A DNA stretch of 64,000 nt from contig NZ_CP013377.1 of NCBI RefSeq assembly GCF_001718415.1, forward strand, positions 1,612,001 through 1,676,000, in the 5' to 3' direction. The translations under genes and the position numbers were made by a program. The notes below the pieces were generated by a model, which saw nothing but the letters and a program-made list of their open reading frames with translations, was not told the origin of the DNA and searched no databases. Below are positions 42,298-52,176 of this stretch, in pieces. Every line of letters begins with the position of its first letter. Position 1 is the first letter of the stretch. The stretch comes from Burkholderia pseudomultivorans (GTDB lineage Bacteria > Pseudomonadota > Gammaproteobacteria > Burkholderiales > Burkholderiaceae).

Positions 42298-45200
42298 ATG
42301 TGGATCGTCAATCTCGCGCTCAGGCGCCCCTACACGTTCATCGTGATGGCCATCATGATCGTGCTGGCCACGCCGCTGGCGCTGATGCGCACGCCCGTCG
42401 ACGTGCTGCCGTCGATCAACATCCCGGTCGTCAGCGTGATCTGGTCGTACAACGGCTTCTCGGCGAAGGAGATGAGCGACCGCATCACGTCTGTGCATGA
42501 ACGCTCGCTGACGACGACCGTCAACAACATCCAGCACATCGAGTCGACCTCGCTGCCCGGCATCGCGGTCGTGAAGGTCTATCTGCAGCCGGGCGCGAAC
42601 GTGCAGACGGCGATCGCGCAGACCGTCGCATCCGCGCAGGCGATCGTGCGGCAGATGCCGCAGGGCGCGACGCCGCCGCTCGTGATCACGTACTCGGCGT
42701 CGAGCATCCCGGTGATCCAGCTCGGCCTGTCGAGCAAGACGCTCAGCGAGCAGTCGCTCGGCGACATCGCGCTGAACTTCCTGCGCCCGCAGCTGATCAC
42801 GATCCCGGGCGCGCAGATCCCGTTCCCGTACGGCGGCCGCACGCGCGTCGTCGCGATCGACATCGATCCGCAGGCGCTGCGCGCGAAAGGCCTGACGCCG
42901 GCCGACATCGTCAACGCGGTCAACGTGCAGAACCTGATCCTGCCGACCGGCACCGCGAAGATGGGGCAGACCGAATACCGGATCGACACCAACGCGTCGG
43001 CCGACACGATCGCCGACATCACGCACCTGCCGATCCGCACCGTCAACGGCGCGACGACCTATCTCGGCGAAGTCGCGTCGGTGCGCGACGGCTTCTCGCC
43101 GCAGACCAACGTGGTGCGCCAGAACGGCCAGCGCGGCGTGCTGGTGTCGATCCTGAAGAGCGGCGACGCCTCGACGCTGCGCGTCGTGTCGGACCTGAAG
43201 GCGCTGCTGCCGAAGGTGATCCCGACGCTGCCCGAAGGGCTCACGATCACGCCGCTGTTCGACCAGTCGGTATTCGTCGACGCCGCCGTGCAGGGCGTGA
43301 TCCACGAAGCGCTGATCGCGGCCGTGCTGACCGCGATGATGATCCTGCTGTTTCTCGGCAACTGGCGCAGCACGCTGATCATCGCGATCTCGATTCCGCT
43401 GTCGATCTTCACGTCGCTGATCGTGCTCTCGGCGCTCGGCGAAACCATCAACATCATGACGCTCGGCGGGCTCGCGCTGGCGGTCGGGATTCTCGTCGAC
43501 GATGCGACCGTGACGATCGAGAACATCGAGCGCCACCTGCACCTCGGCACCAACCTGCACGACGCGATCCTCGAAGGCGCGGGCGAGATCGCGGTGCCTG
43601 CGTTCGTGTCGACGCTGTGCATCTGCATCGTGTTCGTGCCGATGTTCTTCCTGACGGGCGTCGCGCGCTACCTGTTCGTGCCGCTCGCCGAAGCGGTCGT
43701 GTTCGCGATGCTCGCGTCCTACGTGCTGTCGCGCACGCTCGTGCCGACGCTCGCGATGCTGCTGTTCCGCCCGCAGCAGGCCCACACCGGGCCCGACCAT
43801 GCGACGGGACGCTTCGCACGTGCGCATCACGCGTTCAACAACGCGTTCGAACGGCTGCGCGCGTGGTACATCGTGCTGCTCAGCATCCTGCTGGTGCGCC
43901 GCCGCTTCTACGCGACGTGCTTCCTCGCCTTCTGCGTGCTGTCGACGGGCCTCGTGTTCGTGCTCGGCCGCGACTTCTTCCCGAATGCGGACTCCGGCAA
44001 CATCCGGCTGCACATGCGTGCGCCAACCGGCTACCGGATCGAGGAGACCGCGCGCCTCGCCGACCAGGTCGAGCGCGTGGTGCGCGAAATCGTGCCGCCC
44101 GACGAACTCGGCACGATCGTCGACAACCTCGGCCTGCCGGTGAGCGGCATCAACCTGTCGTACAGCAACGCGGGCACGGTCGGCACGCTCGACGGCGAGA
44201 TCCTGATCGCGCTGAAGCCCGGCCACCGCGACACGCAGCACTACGTGCAGGCGCTGCGCGCGCAGCTGCCCGAGCGCTTCCCCGGCATCGAGTTCTTCTT
44301 CCAGCCGTCGGACATCATCACGCAGATCCTCAACTTCGGCCAGCCGGCCGCGATCGACGTGCAGGTGCTCGGCAACGATCTCGCGAGTAACATGGCAATC
44401 GCGAGCAGCCTGATGAAAAAGATCAGGCAAATCCCCGGCGCCGTCGACGCGCACGTCCTGCAGCGCAACGACGAGCCGACCCTGCTGGCCGACATGGATC
44501 GTACGCGCATGCAGCAGCTCAACCTGTCCGCACAGAACGTCGCGCAGAACATGCTGATCTCGCTGTCCGGCAGTGCGCAGACCACGCCGTCGTTCTGGAT
44601 CAACCCGAAGACGGGCGTCCAGTACCCGCTGCAGATCCAGACCCCGCAATACGACATCGCGTCGGTCGACGACCTGCTCGGCACGCCCGTGTCGGCGAGC
44701 GGCGCGGCGGGCACGCCGCTCCAGCTGCTCGGCAACCTCGTGCAGGTGCGCAGCACCGAGAATCCGGCGATCGTCACGCACTACAACATCCGCCCGGCGA
44801 TCGACCTGTACGTGAGCGTCGAGGGCCGCGACCTCGGATCGGTTGCCGGCGAGATCGACCGCATCGTGTCCGACGCGCGCGCGACGCTGCCGCGCGGCAC
44901 CGACCTGACGATGCGCGGCCAGGTCGAGACGATGCGCACGTCGTACGTCGGCCTCGGCGCGGGCGTGGCGATGGCGATCGTGCTGGTCTACCTGCTGATC
45001 GTCGTCAATTTCCAGTCGTGGCTCGACCCGCTGATCATCATCAGTGCGATGCCGGCCGCGCTCGCCGGCATCGCGTGGATGCTGTTCATCACCGGCACGC
45101 ACCTGAGCGTGCCGGCGCTGACGGGCGCGATCATGACGGTCGGCGTCGCGACCGCCAACAGCATCCTCGTCGTGTCGTTCGCACGGCAGCGTCTCGCGGC

Positions 45201-45468
45201 CGGCGCGCCGCCGCTCACCGCCGCGCTCGAGGCCGGCGCGACGCGGATCCGGCCGGTGCTGATGACGGCGCTCGCGATGATCATCGGCATGGTGCCGATG
45301 GCGCTCGGCCTCGGCGAAGGCGCCGAGCAGAACGCGCCGCTCGGCCGCGCGGTGATCGGCGGGCTGCTGTTCGCGACCGTCTCGACGCTGCTGTTCGTGC
45401 CGCTCGTATTCGGCGGCGTGCATTCGCGGCTGGCCCGCCGGCGCGAGCGCCGCGCCGCCGGACACTGA
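42298..45468 (+). CDS. RND efflux permease (AcrB/MdtC-like)
   Basis: A 1056-residue RND protein with full-length repeated architecture. Helix 4 has GILVDDATVTIENIERH with D401 and D402, the proton-relay acidic pair. The helix-10 segment that reads GLSAKNAIL in AcrB is GVATANSIL here, so the conserved lysine is replaced by A953. It would pump a drug, organic compound or metal from the periplasm through the outer-membrane partner. It leads a five-gene operon; the permease-first order differs from the usual adaptor-first order of AcrAB and MexAB. HAE-type drug efflux is more likely than metal efflux, judging from the DDATVTIEN text. Confidence 0.93.
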   Translation: MWIVNLALRRPYTFIVMAIMIVLATPLALMRTPVDVLPSINIPVVSVIWSYNGFSAKEMSDRITSVHERSLTTTVNNIQHIESTSLPGIAVVKVYLQPGANVQTAIAQTVASAQAIVRQMPQGATPPLVITYSASSIPVIQLGLSSKTLSEQSLGDIALNFLRPQLITIPGAQIPFPYGGRTRVVAIDIDPQALRAKGLTPADIVNAVNVQNLILPTGTAKMGQTEYRIDTNASADTIADITHLPIRTVNGATTYLGEVASVRDGFSPQTNVVRQNGQRGVLVSILKSGDASTLRVVSDLKALLPKVIPTLPEGLTITPLFDQSVFVDAAVQGVIHEALIAAVLTAMMILLFLGNWRSTLIIAISIPLSIFTSLIVLSALGETINIMTLGGLALAVGILVDDATVTIENIERHLHLGTNLHDAILEGAGEIAVPAFVSTLCICIVFVPMFFLTGVARYLFVPLAEAVVFAMLASYVLSRTLVPTLAMLLFRPQQAHTGPDHATGRFARAHHAFNNAFERLRAWYIVLLSILLVRRRFYATCFLAFCVLSTGLVFVLGRDFFPNADSGNIRLHMRAPTGYRIEETARLADQVERVVREIVPPDELGTIVDNLGLPVSGINLSYSNAGTVGTLDGEILIALKPGHRDTQHYVQALRAQLPERFPGIEFFFQPSDIITQILNFGQPAAIDVQVLGNDLASNMAIASSLMKKIRQIPGAVDAHVLQRNDEPTLLADMDRTRMQQLNLSAQNVAQNMLISLSGSAQTTPSFWINPKTGVQYPLQIQTPQYDIASVDDLLGTPVSASGAAGTPLQLLGNLVQVRSTENPAIVTHYNIRPAIDLYVSVEGRDLGSVAGEIDRIVSDARATLPRGTDLTMRGQVETMRTSYVGLGAGVAMAIVLVYLLIVVNFQSWLDPLIIISAMPAALAGIAWMLFITGTHLSVPALTGAIMTVGVATANSILVVSFARQRLAAGAPPLTAALEAGATRIRPVLMTALAMIIGMVPMALGLGEGAEQNAPLGRAVIGGLLFATVSTLLFVPLVFGGVHSRLARRRERRAAGH

Positions 45469-45499
45469 CCCTTGCCAAGCCTCCTGACCGGTTGAATTC

Positions 45500-46729
45500 A
45501 TGGAAGAGAAACATCACAGCGCCGTCGGCATCCACGTAGACGAACACGGCATGCACCTGCCGCCGCGCGCGGCCGTGTCGCGGCGCGGACGCATCGTGCT
45601 GATCGTGGTCGGCGTGCTGCTGGCCGCCGGCGCCGCGCGCACGATCGTCGTCAACGTGCTGAACCGCGGCCGGCTCGACGCGATCGCCGAGCAGAATGCG
45701 CGGCAGTACGTGAGCGTCGTGCATCCGGTCGACGCGGCCACCGGCGGCCACCTGACGCTGCCCGGCACGCTGCGCGGCTACGTGGAGGCGCCGATCTACG
45801 CGCGCGCGAGCGGCTACGTGCTGCGCTGGCAGGCCGATATCGGCGCGCACGTGAAGCAGGGGCAGCTGCTCGCCGAACTCGACACGCCGGAGCTGAACCA
45901 GGAGCTCGCGCAGGCGACCGCGCAGCGCCAGCAGGCGCAGGCGGCGCTCGCGCTCGCGAAGACGTCGTTCGACCGCGCGCAGCAGCTGCGCCAGCGCGAT
46001 GCCGTGTCGCAGCAGGAACTCGACGACCGCCAAGGCGCGTTCAACCAGGGCACCGCGAATCTCGCCGCGGCCGACGCGAACATGCGCCGGCTCACCGAAC
46101 TGAAGGGCTTCCAGCGCATCGTCGCGCCGATCGACGGGATCGTCACGCAGCGCAACGTTGACGTCGGCGATCTCGTCAATTCGGGCAACGCGGGCCGCGC
46201 GCTGTTTACGGTCGTGCAGGCGGACCGGCTGCGCCTTTACGTGCAGGTGCCGCAGGCCTATGCGCAGCAGGTGAAGGTCGGCCAGCACGTGAGCGTCGCA
46301 CAGGCCGAGCTGCCGGGCCAGACCTTCGACGGGACGATCACGCGCACGGCCGAGGCGATCGACGTCGCGACGCGCTCGCTGCAGATCGAGATCACGCTGC
46401 CGAACCCCGACGGCCGGCTGCTGCCCGGTGCGTACGTGCAGGCGACGCTGCCGATGACGCCGGTCGGCCGCCTGCAGATCCCGGCCAGCACGCTGCTGTT
46501 CCGCGCGGAAGGCCCGACGGTCGCAAGCGTCGACGCGAACGGCCGGATTCGCCTGAAATCGGTGACGGTCGTGCGCACGATCGGGCAGACGCTCGAAGTC
46601 GACGGCCCGCTCACGCGGAACGACCGCCTCGTGTCGAATCCGAGCGACTCGCTCGCGAACGGCGACCAGGTCGTCGTGTCGACGCCGGCCGCGAAACCGG
46701 CGTCCGCCGCCGCGGGAGCGAAGTCGTGA
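45500..46729 (+). CDS. RND periplasmic adaptor (membrane fusion protein)
   Basis: A 409-residue protein with one N-terminal membrane helix (RGRIVLIVVGVLLAAGAART, about residues 29-48) instead of a lipobox. The barrel-sandwich parts GYVLRWQADIGAHVKQGQLL and RIVAPIDGIVTQRNVDVGDL flank an alpha-hairpin (QELAQATAQRQQAQAALALA). It bridges the permease and the outer-membrane channel. It begins 31 bases after the permease, and its stop overlaps the start of the outer-membrane factor. Confidence 0.93.
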   Translation: MEEKHHSAVGIHVDEHGMHLPPRAAVSRRGRIVLIVVGVLLAAGAARTIVVNVLNRGRLDAIAEQNARQYVSVVHPVDAATGGHLTLPGTLRGYVEAPIYARASGYVLRWQADIGAHVKQGQLLAELDTPELNQELAQATAQRQQAQAALALAKTSFDRAQQLRQRDAVSQQELDDRQGAFNQGTANLAAADANMRRLTELKGFQRIVAPIDGIVTQRNVDVGDLVNSGNAGRALFTVVQADRLRLYVQVPQAYAQQVKVGQHVSVAQAELPGQTFDGTITRTAEAIDVATRSLQIEITLPNPDGRLLPGAYVQATLPMTPVGRLQIPASTLLFRAEGPTVASVDANGRIRLKSVTVVRTIGQTLEVDGPLTRNDRLVSNPSDSLANGDQVVVSTPAAKPASAAAGAKS

Positions 46730-48243
46730 TCGCGATGCACGCGCGCCTGCGCCCCGCCGCGCTCGCCGCGCTCGTGACGGCCGCGGCCGCCCTCGCCGGC
46801 TGCACGGTCGGCCCCGACTACCGGCGTCCCGAGGTCGACACGCCGGCCGCGTGGCGGCTCGATCCGGCCGACGCGTACTGGCACCCGGCCGCGCCGGCCC
46901 GCGCGCCGCTCGATCCGGCGTGGTGGACCGCGTTCGGCGATCCGCAGCTCGACGCGCTGGAGGCCGACGCGCTGCGCAACAACCAGAGCCTGAAGGTCGT
47001 CGCGGCGCGCTACGACCAGGCGAAGGCGACGCTCGCGTCGGTCGCGTCCGCGCAATACCCGGCCGTCGGGCTCAACGCGAGCGGCCAGCGCTTCAAGATC
47101 TCGGCCGACCGGCCGCAGACCAACTACGCGGTGCAGAGCCAGTCGACCGTGCAGAACGACATCCAGGTCGGCGCGAGCGTCAGCTACGAGCTCGACCTGT
47201 TCGGCCGCGTGCGGCGCAACGTCGAATCCGCGCAGGCGAGCAGCGAACAGGCGCGCGACGATTTCGCGAACGCGCGCCTCGTGCTGAGCGCCGATCTCGC
47301 GTCGAGCTATTTCTCGCTGCGCGAGCTCGACACCGAGATCGACGTCGTCAAGCGCTCGATCGAGCTGCAGCAAAAGGCGCTCGACTACGTGACGTCGCGC
47401 CACGACCTCGGCGCAGTGTCGGGCCTCGACCTGCTGCAGCAGCGCGCGCAGCTCGATGCGACGCGCACGCAGGCGCAACTGCTGATCCAGCAGCGCGCCC
47501 AGGTCGAGACCGCGATCGCGACGCTGGTCGGCACGCCGGCGCCCGCGTTCTCGCTGCCGCCGCGCGTGGTGCCGATCAACGCGCCCGCGCTGCCGACCGG
47601 CCTGCCGAGCGACCTGCTGCAGCGGCGGCCCGACGTCGCGTCGGCCGAGCGCGCGATGGCCGCCGCCAACGCGCAGATCGGCGTCGCGCGCGCCGCGTAT
47701 TTCCCGCGCATCGCGCTGTCGCCCGACATCGGCTGGGACGCGACGCGCTTCTCGGGCCTGTTTACGGTGCCGGCGCTGCTGTGGTCGGTCGGCGCGTCGG
47801 TCAGCCAGCCGCTGTTCGAGGGCGGCAAGCTGAAGGCCGGCGTCGATTTCGCGCAGGCCGGCTATGTCGCCGCGCAGGCGAACTACCGGCAGACCGTACT
47901 CACCGCGTTCCAGGAGGTGCAAAATGCGGTGACGGGCCTGTCGGTGCTGGCCGAAGCCGCGCAGCAGGCGTCCGCCGCCGTCGACGACGCGCGCAAGCTC
48001 GTGTCGCTCGCGCAGGATCGCTATGCGGGCGGGCTGACGCCGTTCATCGACGTGCTGACGGCCGAACAGCAGTTGCTGACGAGCGAGCGGCAGGCCGTGC
48101 AGATCCAGGGCCAGCGCGCGGCGCTCGTCGTGTTTCTCGCGAAGGCGCTCGGCGGCGGATGGGACGGCCACGCGACGGACGGCGCCGCGCCGTCCGAAGT
48201 CGCGGCGGCGGGCCCGCAGCCTGCCTCGGGCGTCAGTCCCTGA
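46726..48243 (+). CDS. RND outer-membrane efflux lipoprotein (NodT/OprM family)
   Basis: A 505-residue protein. The GTG start at 46726 overlaps the adaptor stop by 4 bases (GTGA). A lipoprotein signal ends in ALAGC with the acylated C26, followed by TVGPDYRRPEV, a hallmark of the family. The two repeated barrel/alpha-barrel halves are seen in QLDALEADALRNNQSLKVVA and LPSDLLQRRPDVASAERAMA (typed here as GLPSDLLQRRPDVASAERA). It forms the trimeric exit duct of the pump. Confidence 0.93.
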   Translation: MIAMHARLRPAALAALVTAAAALAGCTVGPDYRRPEVDTPAAWRLDPADAYWHPAAPARAPLDPAWWTAFGDPQLDALEADALRNNQSLKVVAARYDQAKATLASVASAQYPAVGLNASGQRFKISADRPQTNYAVQSQSTVQNDIQVGASVSYELDLFGRVRRNVESAQASSEQARDDFANARLVLSADLASSYFSLRELDTEIDVVKRSIELQQKALDYVTSRHDLGAVSGLDLLQQRAQLDATRTQAQLLIQQRAQVETAIATLVGTPAPAFSLPPRVVPINAPALPTGLPSDLLQRRPDVASAERAMAAANAQIGVARAAYFPRIALSPDIGWDATRFSGLFTVPALLWSVGASVSQPLFEGGKLKAGVDFAQAGYVAAQANYRQTVLTAFQEVQNAVTGLSVLAEAAQQASAAVDDARKLVSLAQDRYAGGLTPFIDVLTAEQQLLTSERQAVQIQGQRAALVVFLAKALGGGWDGHATDGAAPSEVAAAGPQPASGVSP

Positions 48244-48270
48244 CCGGTTACGCGGAGAACGGATCCGAAC

Positions 48271-48966
48271 ATGAAAGTGCTGATCGTCGAAGACGAACCG
48301 AAGGTCGTCGAATACCTGAAGAGCGGCCTGACCGAGGAAGGCTGGGTCGTCGATACCGCGCTGGACGGCGAGGACGGCGCGTGGAAGGCCGTCGAATTCG
48401 ACTACGACGTGGTCGTGCTCGACGTGATGCTGCCGAAGCTCGACGGCTTCGGCGTGCTGCGCGCGCTGCGCGCACAGAAGCAGACGCCCGTCATCATGCT
48501 GACCGCGCGCGACCGCGTCGACGACCGCGTGCGCGGGTTGCGCGGCGGCGCCGACGACTACCTGACCAAGCCCTTTTCGTTCCTCGAGCTGATCGAGCGG
48601 CTGCGCGCGCTGACGCGCCGCGCACGCGTGCAGGAATCGACGCTGATCTCGATCGGCGACCTGCGCGTCGACCTGATCGGCCGCCGCGCGACGCGCGACG
48701 GCACGCGCCTCGACCTGACCGCGCAGGAATTCCAGCTGCTCGGCGTGCTCGCGCGGCGCAGCGGCGAGGTGCTGTCGAAGACGACGATCGCCGAGCTGGT
48801 GTGGGACGTGAACTTCGACAGCAATGCGAACGTCGTCGAGACCGCGATCAAGCGGTTGCGCGCGAAGCTCGACGGTCCGTTCGCGGACAAGCTGCTGCAC
48901 ACGATCCGCGGCATGGGCTACGTGCTCGAGGCGCGCGAGGACGGCGACACCGAGAGGCGCGCATGA
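48271..48966 (+). CDS. OmpR-family response regulator of the RND operon
   Basis: A 231-residue protein. The receiver has E7/D8, the phosphorylated D51 (VVVLDVMLPKLDGFG), the Thr in MLTARD and the Lys in DDYLTKPFSFLELIERLRAL. The winged-helix effector domain follows (LDLTAQEFQLLGVLARRSGE, SNANVVETAIKRLRAKLD, IRGMGYVLE). It belongs to the CusR/CopR/IrlR subgroup of metal or stress regulators. It is followed without a gap by its kinase (ATGA overlap), and its likely target is its own operon. Confidence 0.94.
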   Translation: MKVLIVEDEPKVVEYLKSGLTEEGWVVDTALDGEDGAWKAVEFDYDVVVLDVMLPKLDGFGVLRALRAQKQTPVIMLTARDRVDDRVRGLRGGADDYLTKPFSFLELIERLRALTRRARVQESTLISIGDLRVDLIGRRATRDGTRLDLTAQEFQLLGVLARRSGEVLSKTTIAELVWDVNFDSNANVVETAIKRLRAKLDGPFADKLLHTIRGMGYVLEAREDGDTERRA

Positions 48967-50420
48967 AACGCTCGATCACGCTGCGGCTGTCGGCGATGTT
49001 CGGCATCGTGTCGCTGCTCGTGTTTACGCTGGTGGGCTGCGGGCTGTTCGTGATGATGGAGCGCCAGCTGTTCGCCGAGCTGCGCGCGACGCTCGACACG
49101 CGCGCCAAGGTCGCCGAGATGATCGTGTCGCATGCGCTCACGCCCGAGCGCGGACGCCTGATGAAGGAAAAACTGGCCGACCTCGAACCGCCCGACGGCT
49201 CGACGCGCTATCAGGTCGACACGCCGAATCCCGACTTCCGCTTCGGCCATCCTGTCGACGGCGTGCCGGTCGGCGCACCGTTCGGCGCGTTCCAGCGCTA
49301 CGCGCTCAACGACAGCGGCTACGACGTGATGACGAAGACCGTCACGGTGGCCGGCAACGGGACGCGGCCGACGCTGAAGCTGATCGTCGCCAGCTCGTGC
49401 GAGCGCACGCAGCGGATGCTGCGCCGCTTCGGCTGGACGCTCGCCGCACTGATCGCGACCGCAACCGTGGTCGCGCTGCTGCTGAGCCGCGCGGTCGCGC
49501 GCTTCGGGCTCGCGCCGCTCGATCGCCTGTCGCAGGACGCGGCCGCGGTGAGCCTCGCGAACCGCCGCCAGCGGCTGCATACCGACGCGCTGCCGGCCGA
49601 GCTGCGCGAACTCGCCGCGTCGTTCAACGGCGCGCTCGACCGGATCCAGCAGACCTACGCGCGGCTCGAGGCCTTCAACGCCGACGTTGCGCACGAACTG
49701 CGCACGCCGGTCAGCATCCTGATCGGCCAGACCCAGGTCGCGCTGACGAGCCGCGATCGCTCGGTCGACCGGATGCGCCAGACGCTGCAATCGAACCTCG
49801 AGGAATTCGAGCGGCTGCGCGTGATCATCAACGACATGCTGTTCCTGTCGCGCAGCGATCGCGGCGAACGGGCGACCGACCTGAAGCACGTGTCGCTCGC
49901 CGACGAGGTGCGGCGCATGCTCGACTTCCTCGAAATCCCGCTCGACGAGGCGCAGCTGCGCGCCGAACTGCACGGCGACGCGCGTGCGGCAGTCGATCCG
50001 TCGCTGTTCCGCCGCGCGATGACGAACCTGCTGATCAACGCGATCCAGCACTCGGCGCCCGGCGCGACGCTGCACGTGACGATCACGCGCCGCGACGGGC
50101 TGGTCGAGGTGTCGGTCGCGAACCCCGGCGAGCCGATCGACCCGGTGCGGCGCTCGCACGTGTTCGAGCGCTTCTATCGGCTCGAGGAGGCGCGCGCGAA
50201 CAGCAAGGAGAACCACGGGCTCGGCCTGTCGATCGTCAAGGCCGTCGCCGAGATGCATGGCGGCAGCGTGTTCGTCGCGTGTGCAGGCGGCGTCAATACG
50301 TTCGGCTTCTCGGTATCGACGGAGCCTTGCGCGGGCGGCCCGTTGCGCGCAGCCGAAGCCGCCGATGCGGCCGCCCCCGCCGCGCCGCCGGCTCGCGCGA
50401 CGCGCGTGCTGCATCACTGA
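48963..50420 (+). CDS. Sensor histidine kinase (heavy-metal sensor, CusS/IrlS-like)
   Basis: A 485-residue kinase. Membrane helices lie at about 10-31 and 156-176 around a periplasmic sensor loop, followed by HAMP (RLSQDAAAVSLANRRQRLHT), the phospho-acceptor H244 in FNADVAHELRTPVSIL, the N box NLLINAIQHSAPGA, and VANPGEPIDPVRRSHVFERF with GLGLSIVKAVAEMHGG. The NPGEPI form of the ATP site is typical of the heavy-metal subgroup. The ATG overlaps the response-regulator stop. The periplasmic loop contains no His/Met cluster that would name a metal. Confidence 0.93.
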   Translation: MKRSITLRLSAMFGIVSLLVFTLVGCGLFVMMERQLFAELRATLDTRAKVAEMIVSHALTPERGRLMKEKLADLEPPDGSTRYQVDTPNPDFRFGHPVDGVPVGAPFGAFQRYALNDSGYDVMTKTVTVAGNGTRPTLKLIVASSCERTQRMLRRFGWTLAALIATATVVALLLSRAVARFGLAPLDRLSQDAAAVSLANRRQRLHTDALPAELRELAASFNGALDRIQQTYARLEAFNADVAHELRTPVSILIGQTQVALTSRDRSVDRMRQTLQSNLEEFERLRVIINDMLFLSRSDRGERATDLKHVSLADEVRRMLDFLEIPLDEAQLRAELHGDARAAVDPSLFRRAMTNLLINAIQHSAPGATLHVTITRRDGLVEVSVANPGEPIDPVRRSHVFERFYRLEEARANSKENHGLGLSIVKAVAEMHGGSVFVACAGGVNTFGFSVSTEPCAGGPLRAAEAADAAAPAAPPARATRVLHH

Positions 50421-50541
50421 CGCCGCCCCGCGCCTTGCACGGACGGCGGCCGCACGCCGCCGAGGGCAGTTTTCTTCAATACGCGACCGCGCCGCGCCCT
50501 TAGTCTCGATGCGAATTCCGACATTCGCATGGAGACATCTG

Positions 50542-51129
50542 ATGAGCATGCTGGTTTCGATGGCCGCGTTCGCGCTGGCGTCGTCGATCACGCCCGGTCC
50601 GGTCAACATCGTCGCGCTCGGCGCGGGCGCGCGCTACGGGCTGGCCCCGAGCCTGCGCTACGCGGCCGGCGCGACGCTCGGCTTCGTCGCGCTGTTCCTG
50701 CTGATCGGCCTCGGGCTGCACGCGGCGCTCGCGCACTGGCCCGTGCTGACGACGGCCACCCGCTGGTCGGGGATCGCGTTCCTGCTTTACATGGCGCTGC
50801 GGCTCGCGCTCGACGACGGCAGGCTGCCCACCGACGCGAAGGTGGCCGGCCCGTCGGCGGCGGCCGGCGCGGCGATGCAGTGGCTGAATCCGAAGGCGTG
50901 GCTGGCCTGTGTCGCCGCGATGGGCGCGTATGCGGCCGACGGCGACCACGCACAGGTCTGGCAGTTCGCCGCGCTGTATCTGGTGATCTGTTTCGCGTCG
51001 ATCGCGTGCTGGTCGTACGCGGGCGCGTCGTTGCGGCACCGGCTCGCGAACGCGCGGCGGATGCGCGTGTTCAACCGCGCGATGGCGCTGCTGCTTGCCG
51101 GCAGTGCGTTGCTGCTGCTCGATGTCTAG
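50542..51129 (+). CDS. LysE/RhtB-family amino acid exporter
   Basis: A 195-residue membrane protein from an ATG preceded by GGAGA. FALASSITPGPVNIVALGAG carries the family TPGP motif, and MQWLNPKAWLACVAAMGAYA is the second conserved block. It should export an amino acid or small metabolite. It is convergent with an AraC gene 30 bases away; LysE-AraC pairs of this kind are common in Burkholderia, and the AraC protein may control it. Confidence 0.88.
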   Translation: MSMLVSMAAFALASSITPGPVNIVALGAGARYGLAPSLRYAAGATLGFVALFLLIGLGLHAALAHWPVLTTATRWSGIAFLLYMALRLALDDGRLPTDAKVAGPSAAAGAAMQWLNPKAWLACVAAMGAYAADGDHAQVWQFAALYLVICFASIACWSYAGASLRHRLANARRMRVFNRAMALLLAGSALLLLDV

Positions 51130-51159
51130 GGCGTGGATGACGGGCCGTGTCGTGGCCCG

Positions 51160-51978
51160 TCAGTTCGCCGCGCTGCGATACTGCCCCGGGGTCGCCGCCG
51201 CGATCCGCCGGAATGCGCGCTGGAAATGCGCCTGGTCCGCGAAACCGGCGTCGAGCGCGACCTCGGCGATCGGCCGGCCGCGGCGCAGTTCCGTGCGGCC
51301 GTACTGCACGCGACGGTCGATCAGGAACGCGTGCGGCGTCATGCCGTAGCGCGCGTTGAATGCGCGTATCAGGTACGACGGCGACAGATCGGCCGCCGCG
51401 CAGATCGCGTCGAGCGTGACGGCCTGCCGGCAGTGCGCGGCGATGTAGTCGGCCGCGCGTGCGAGCTTCGCGTTGTCGTCGCCGCGGCGGGCGGCGGGCG
51501 GGTCGCGATCGAGCGCGCCGTGCAGCCGCGTAAAGAATTCGACCGCCGCGCTCTCCTTGCCGAGCGCGTCGATGCCGGGCGACACGAGCGTGCGGTAGAA
51601 ATCGCCGAATTGCGCGAACAGGTCGCGTCGCGCCGTCAACTTCGGCGAAAAGCCATGAAAGTCGCTATTCGCGTCGCGCCCGAGCGAATGCTGCAGCCGC
51701 GCGAGCCACGGCACGTCGACGTACACCATCCGGTACGCCCACGCGTCGGGCCCGTAAGGATTGCACGCATGCACCTGCTCCGGATCGATGATCACCAGCA
51801 CGCCGCGCCCGACGTGCGCGTTGGTCCTGCCGTTCACGTAGGTGCTCGTGCCGCCGACGATCGCGCCGATCGAAAAGGTGTCGTGCGTGTGCTTCGCGTA
51901 GCAGATTGCGCGCCCGTCGTCGACGGTGCGCGCCTCGATGAACGGCAGCGCGGTATCGCGCCAGAACGGCGACGGCAT
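51160..51978 (-). CDS. AraC-family transcriptional regulator
   Basis: A 272-residue protein. The N-terminal about 150 residues form an AraC-type cupin arm (HTHDTFSIGAIVGGTSTYVN; RGVLVIIDPEQVHACNPYG), and residues about 170-272 form the double helix-turn-helix domain (QAVTLDAICAAADLSPSYLI, PIAEVALDAGFADQAHFQRA, FRRIAAATPGQYR). The ATG at 51978 is the best-placed start, though an upstream extension is open. It is convergent with the LysE gene and divergent from an SDR gene 198 bases away. Confidence 0.9.
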   Translation of the reverse strand: MPSPFWRDTALPFIEARTVDDGRAICYAKHTHDTFSIGAIVGGTSTYVNGRTNAHVGRGVLVIIDPEQVHACNPYGPDAWAYRMVYVDVPWLARLQHSLGRDANSDFHGFSPKLTARRDLFAQFGDFYRTLVSPGIDALGKESAAVEFFTRLHGALDRDPPAARRGDDNAKLARAADYIAAHCRQAVTLDAICAAADLSPSYLIRAFNARYGMTPHAFLIDRRVQYGRTELRRGRPIAEVALDAGFADQAHFQRAFRRIAAATPGQYRSAAN

Positions 51979-52176
51979 GGCGGTCTTGCTGGCGGAACGG
52001 CTCACGCGGCGGGCTCCCGGAACGGATGTCGAACGCACACCGTACAAGACTGCACGGCGCCGCGCAACCGGCGCACGGTGCTGCGCTGCCGACTCGCGCG
52101 GTTTCGCCTAAGCTTGGAGTTCCGGCCGTCGCGGCCAGCGCCGGCGGCTTCCGTTCAACCCTCTCCCGTCAAGCTC

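Noticed and set aside
42262..45501. A 1079-codon open frame on the minus strand opposite the RND permease
   Set aside because: It is antisense to a well-supported RND gene, and its translation is rich in Arg, Asp, His and Gln in the low-complexity manner of GC-rich shadow frames.
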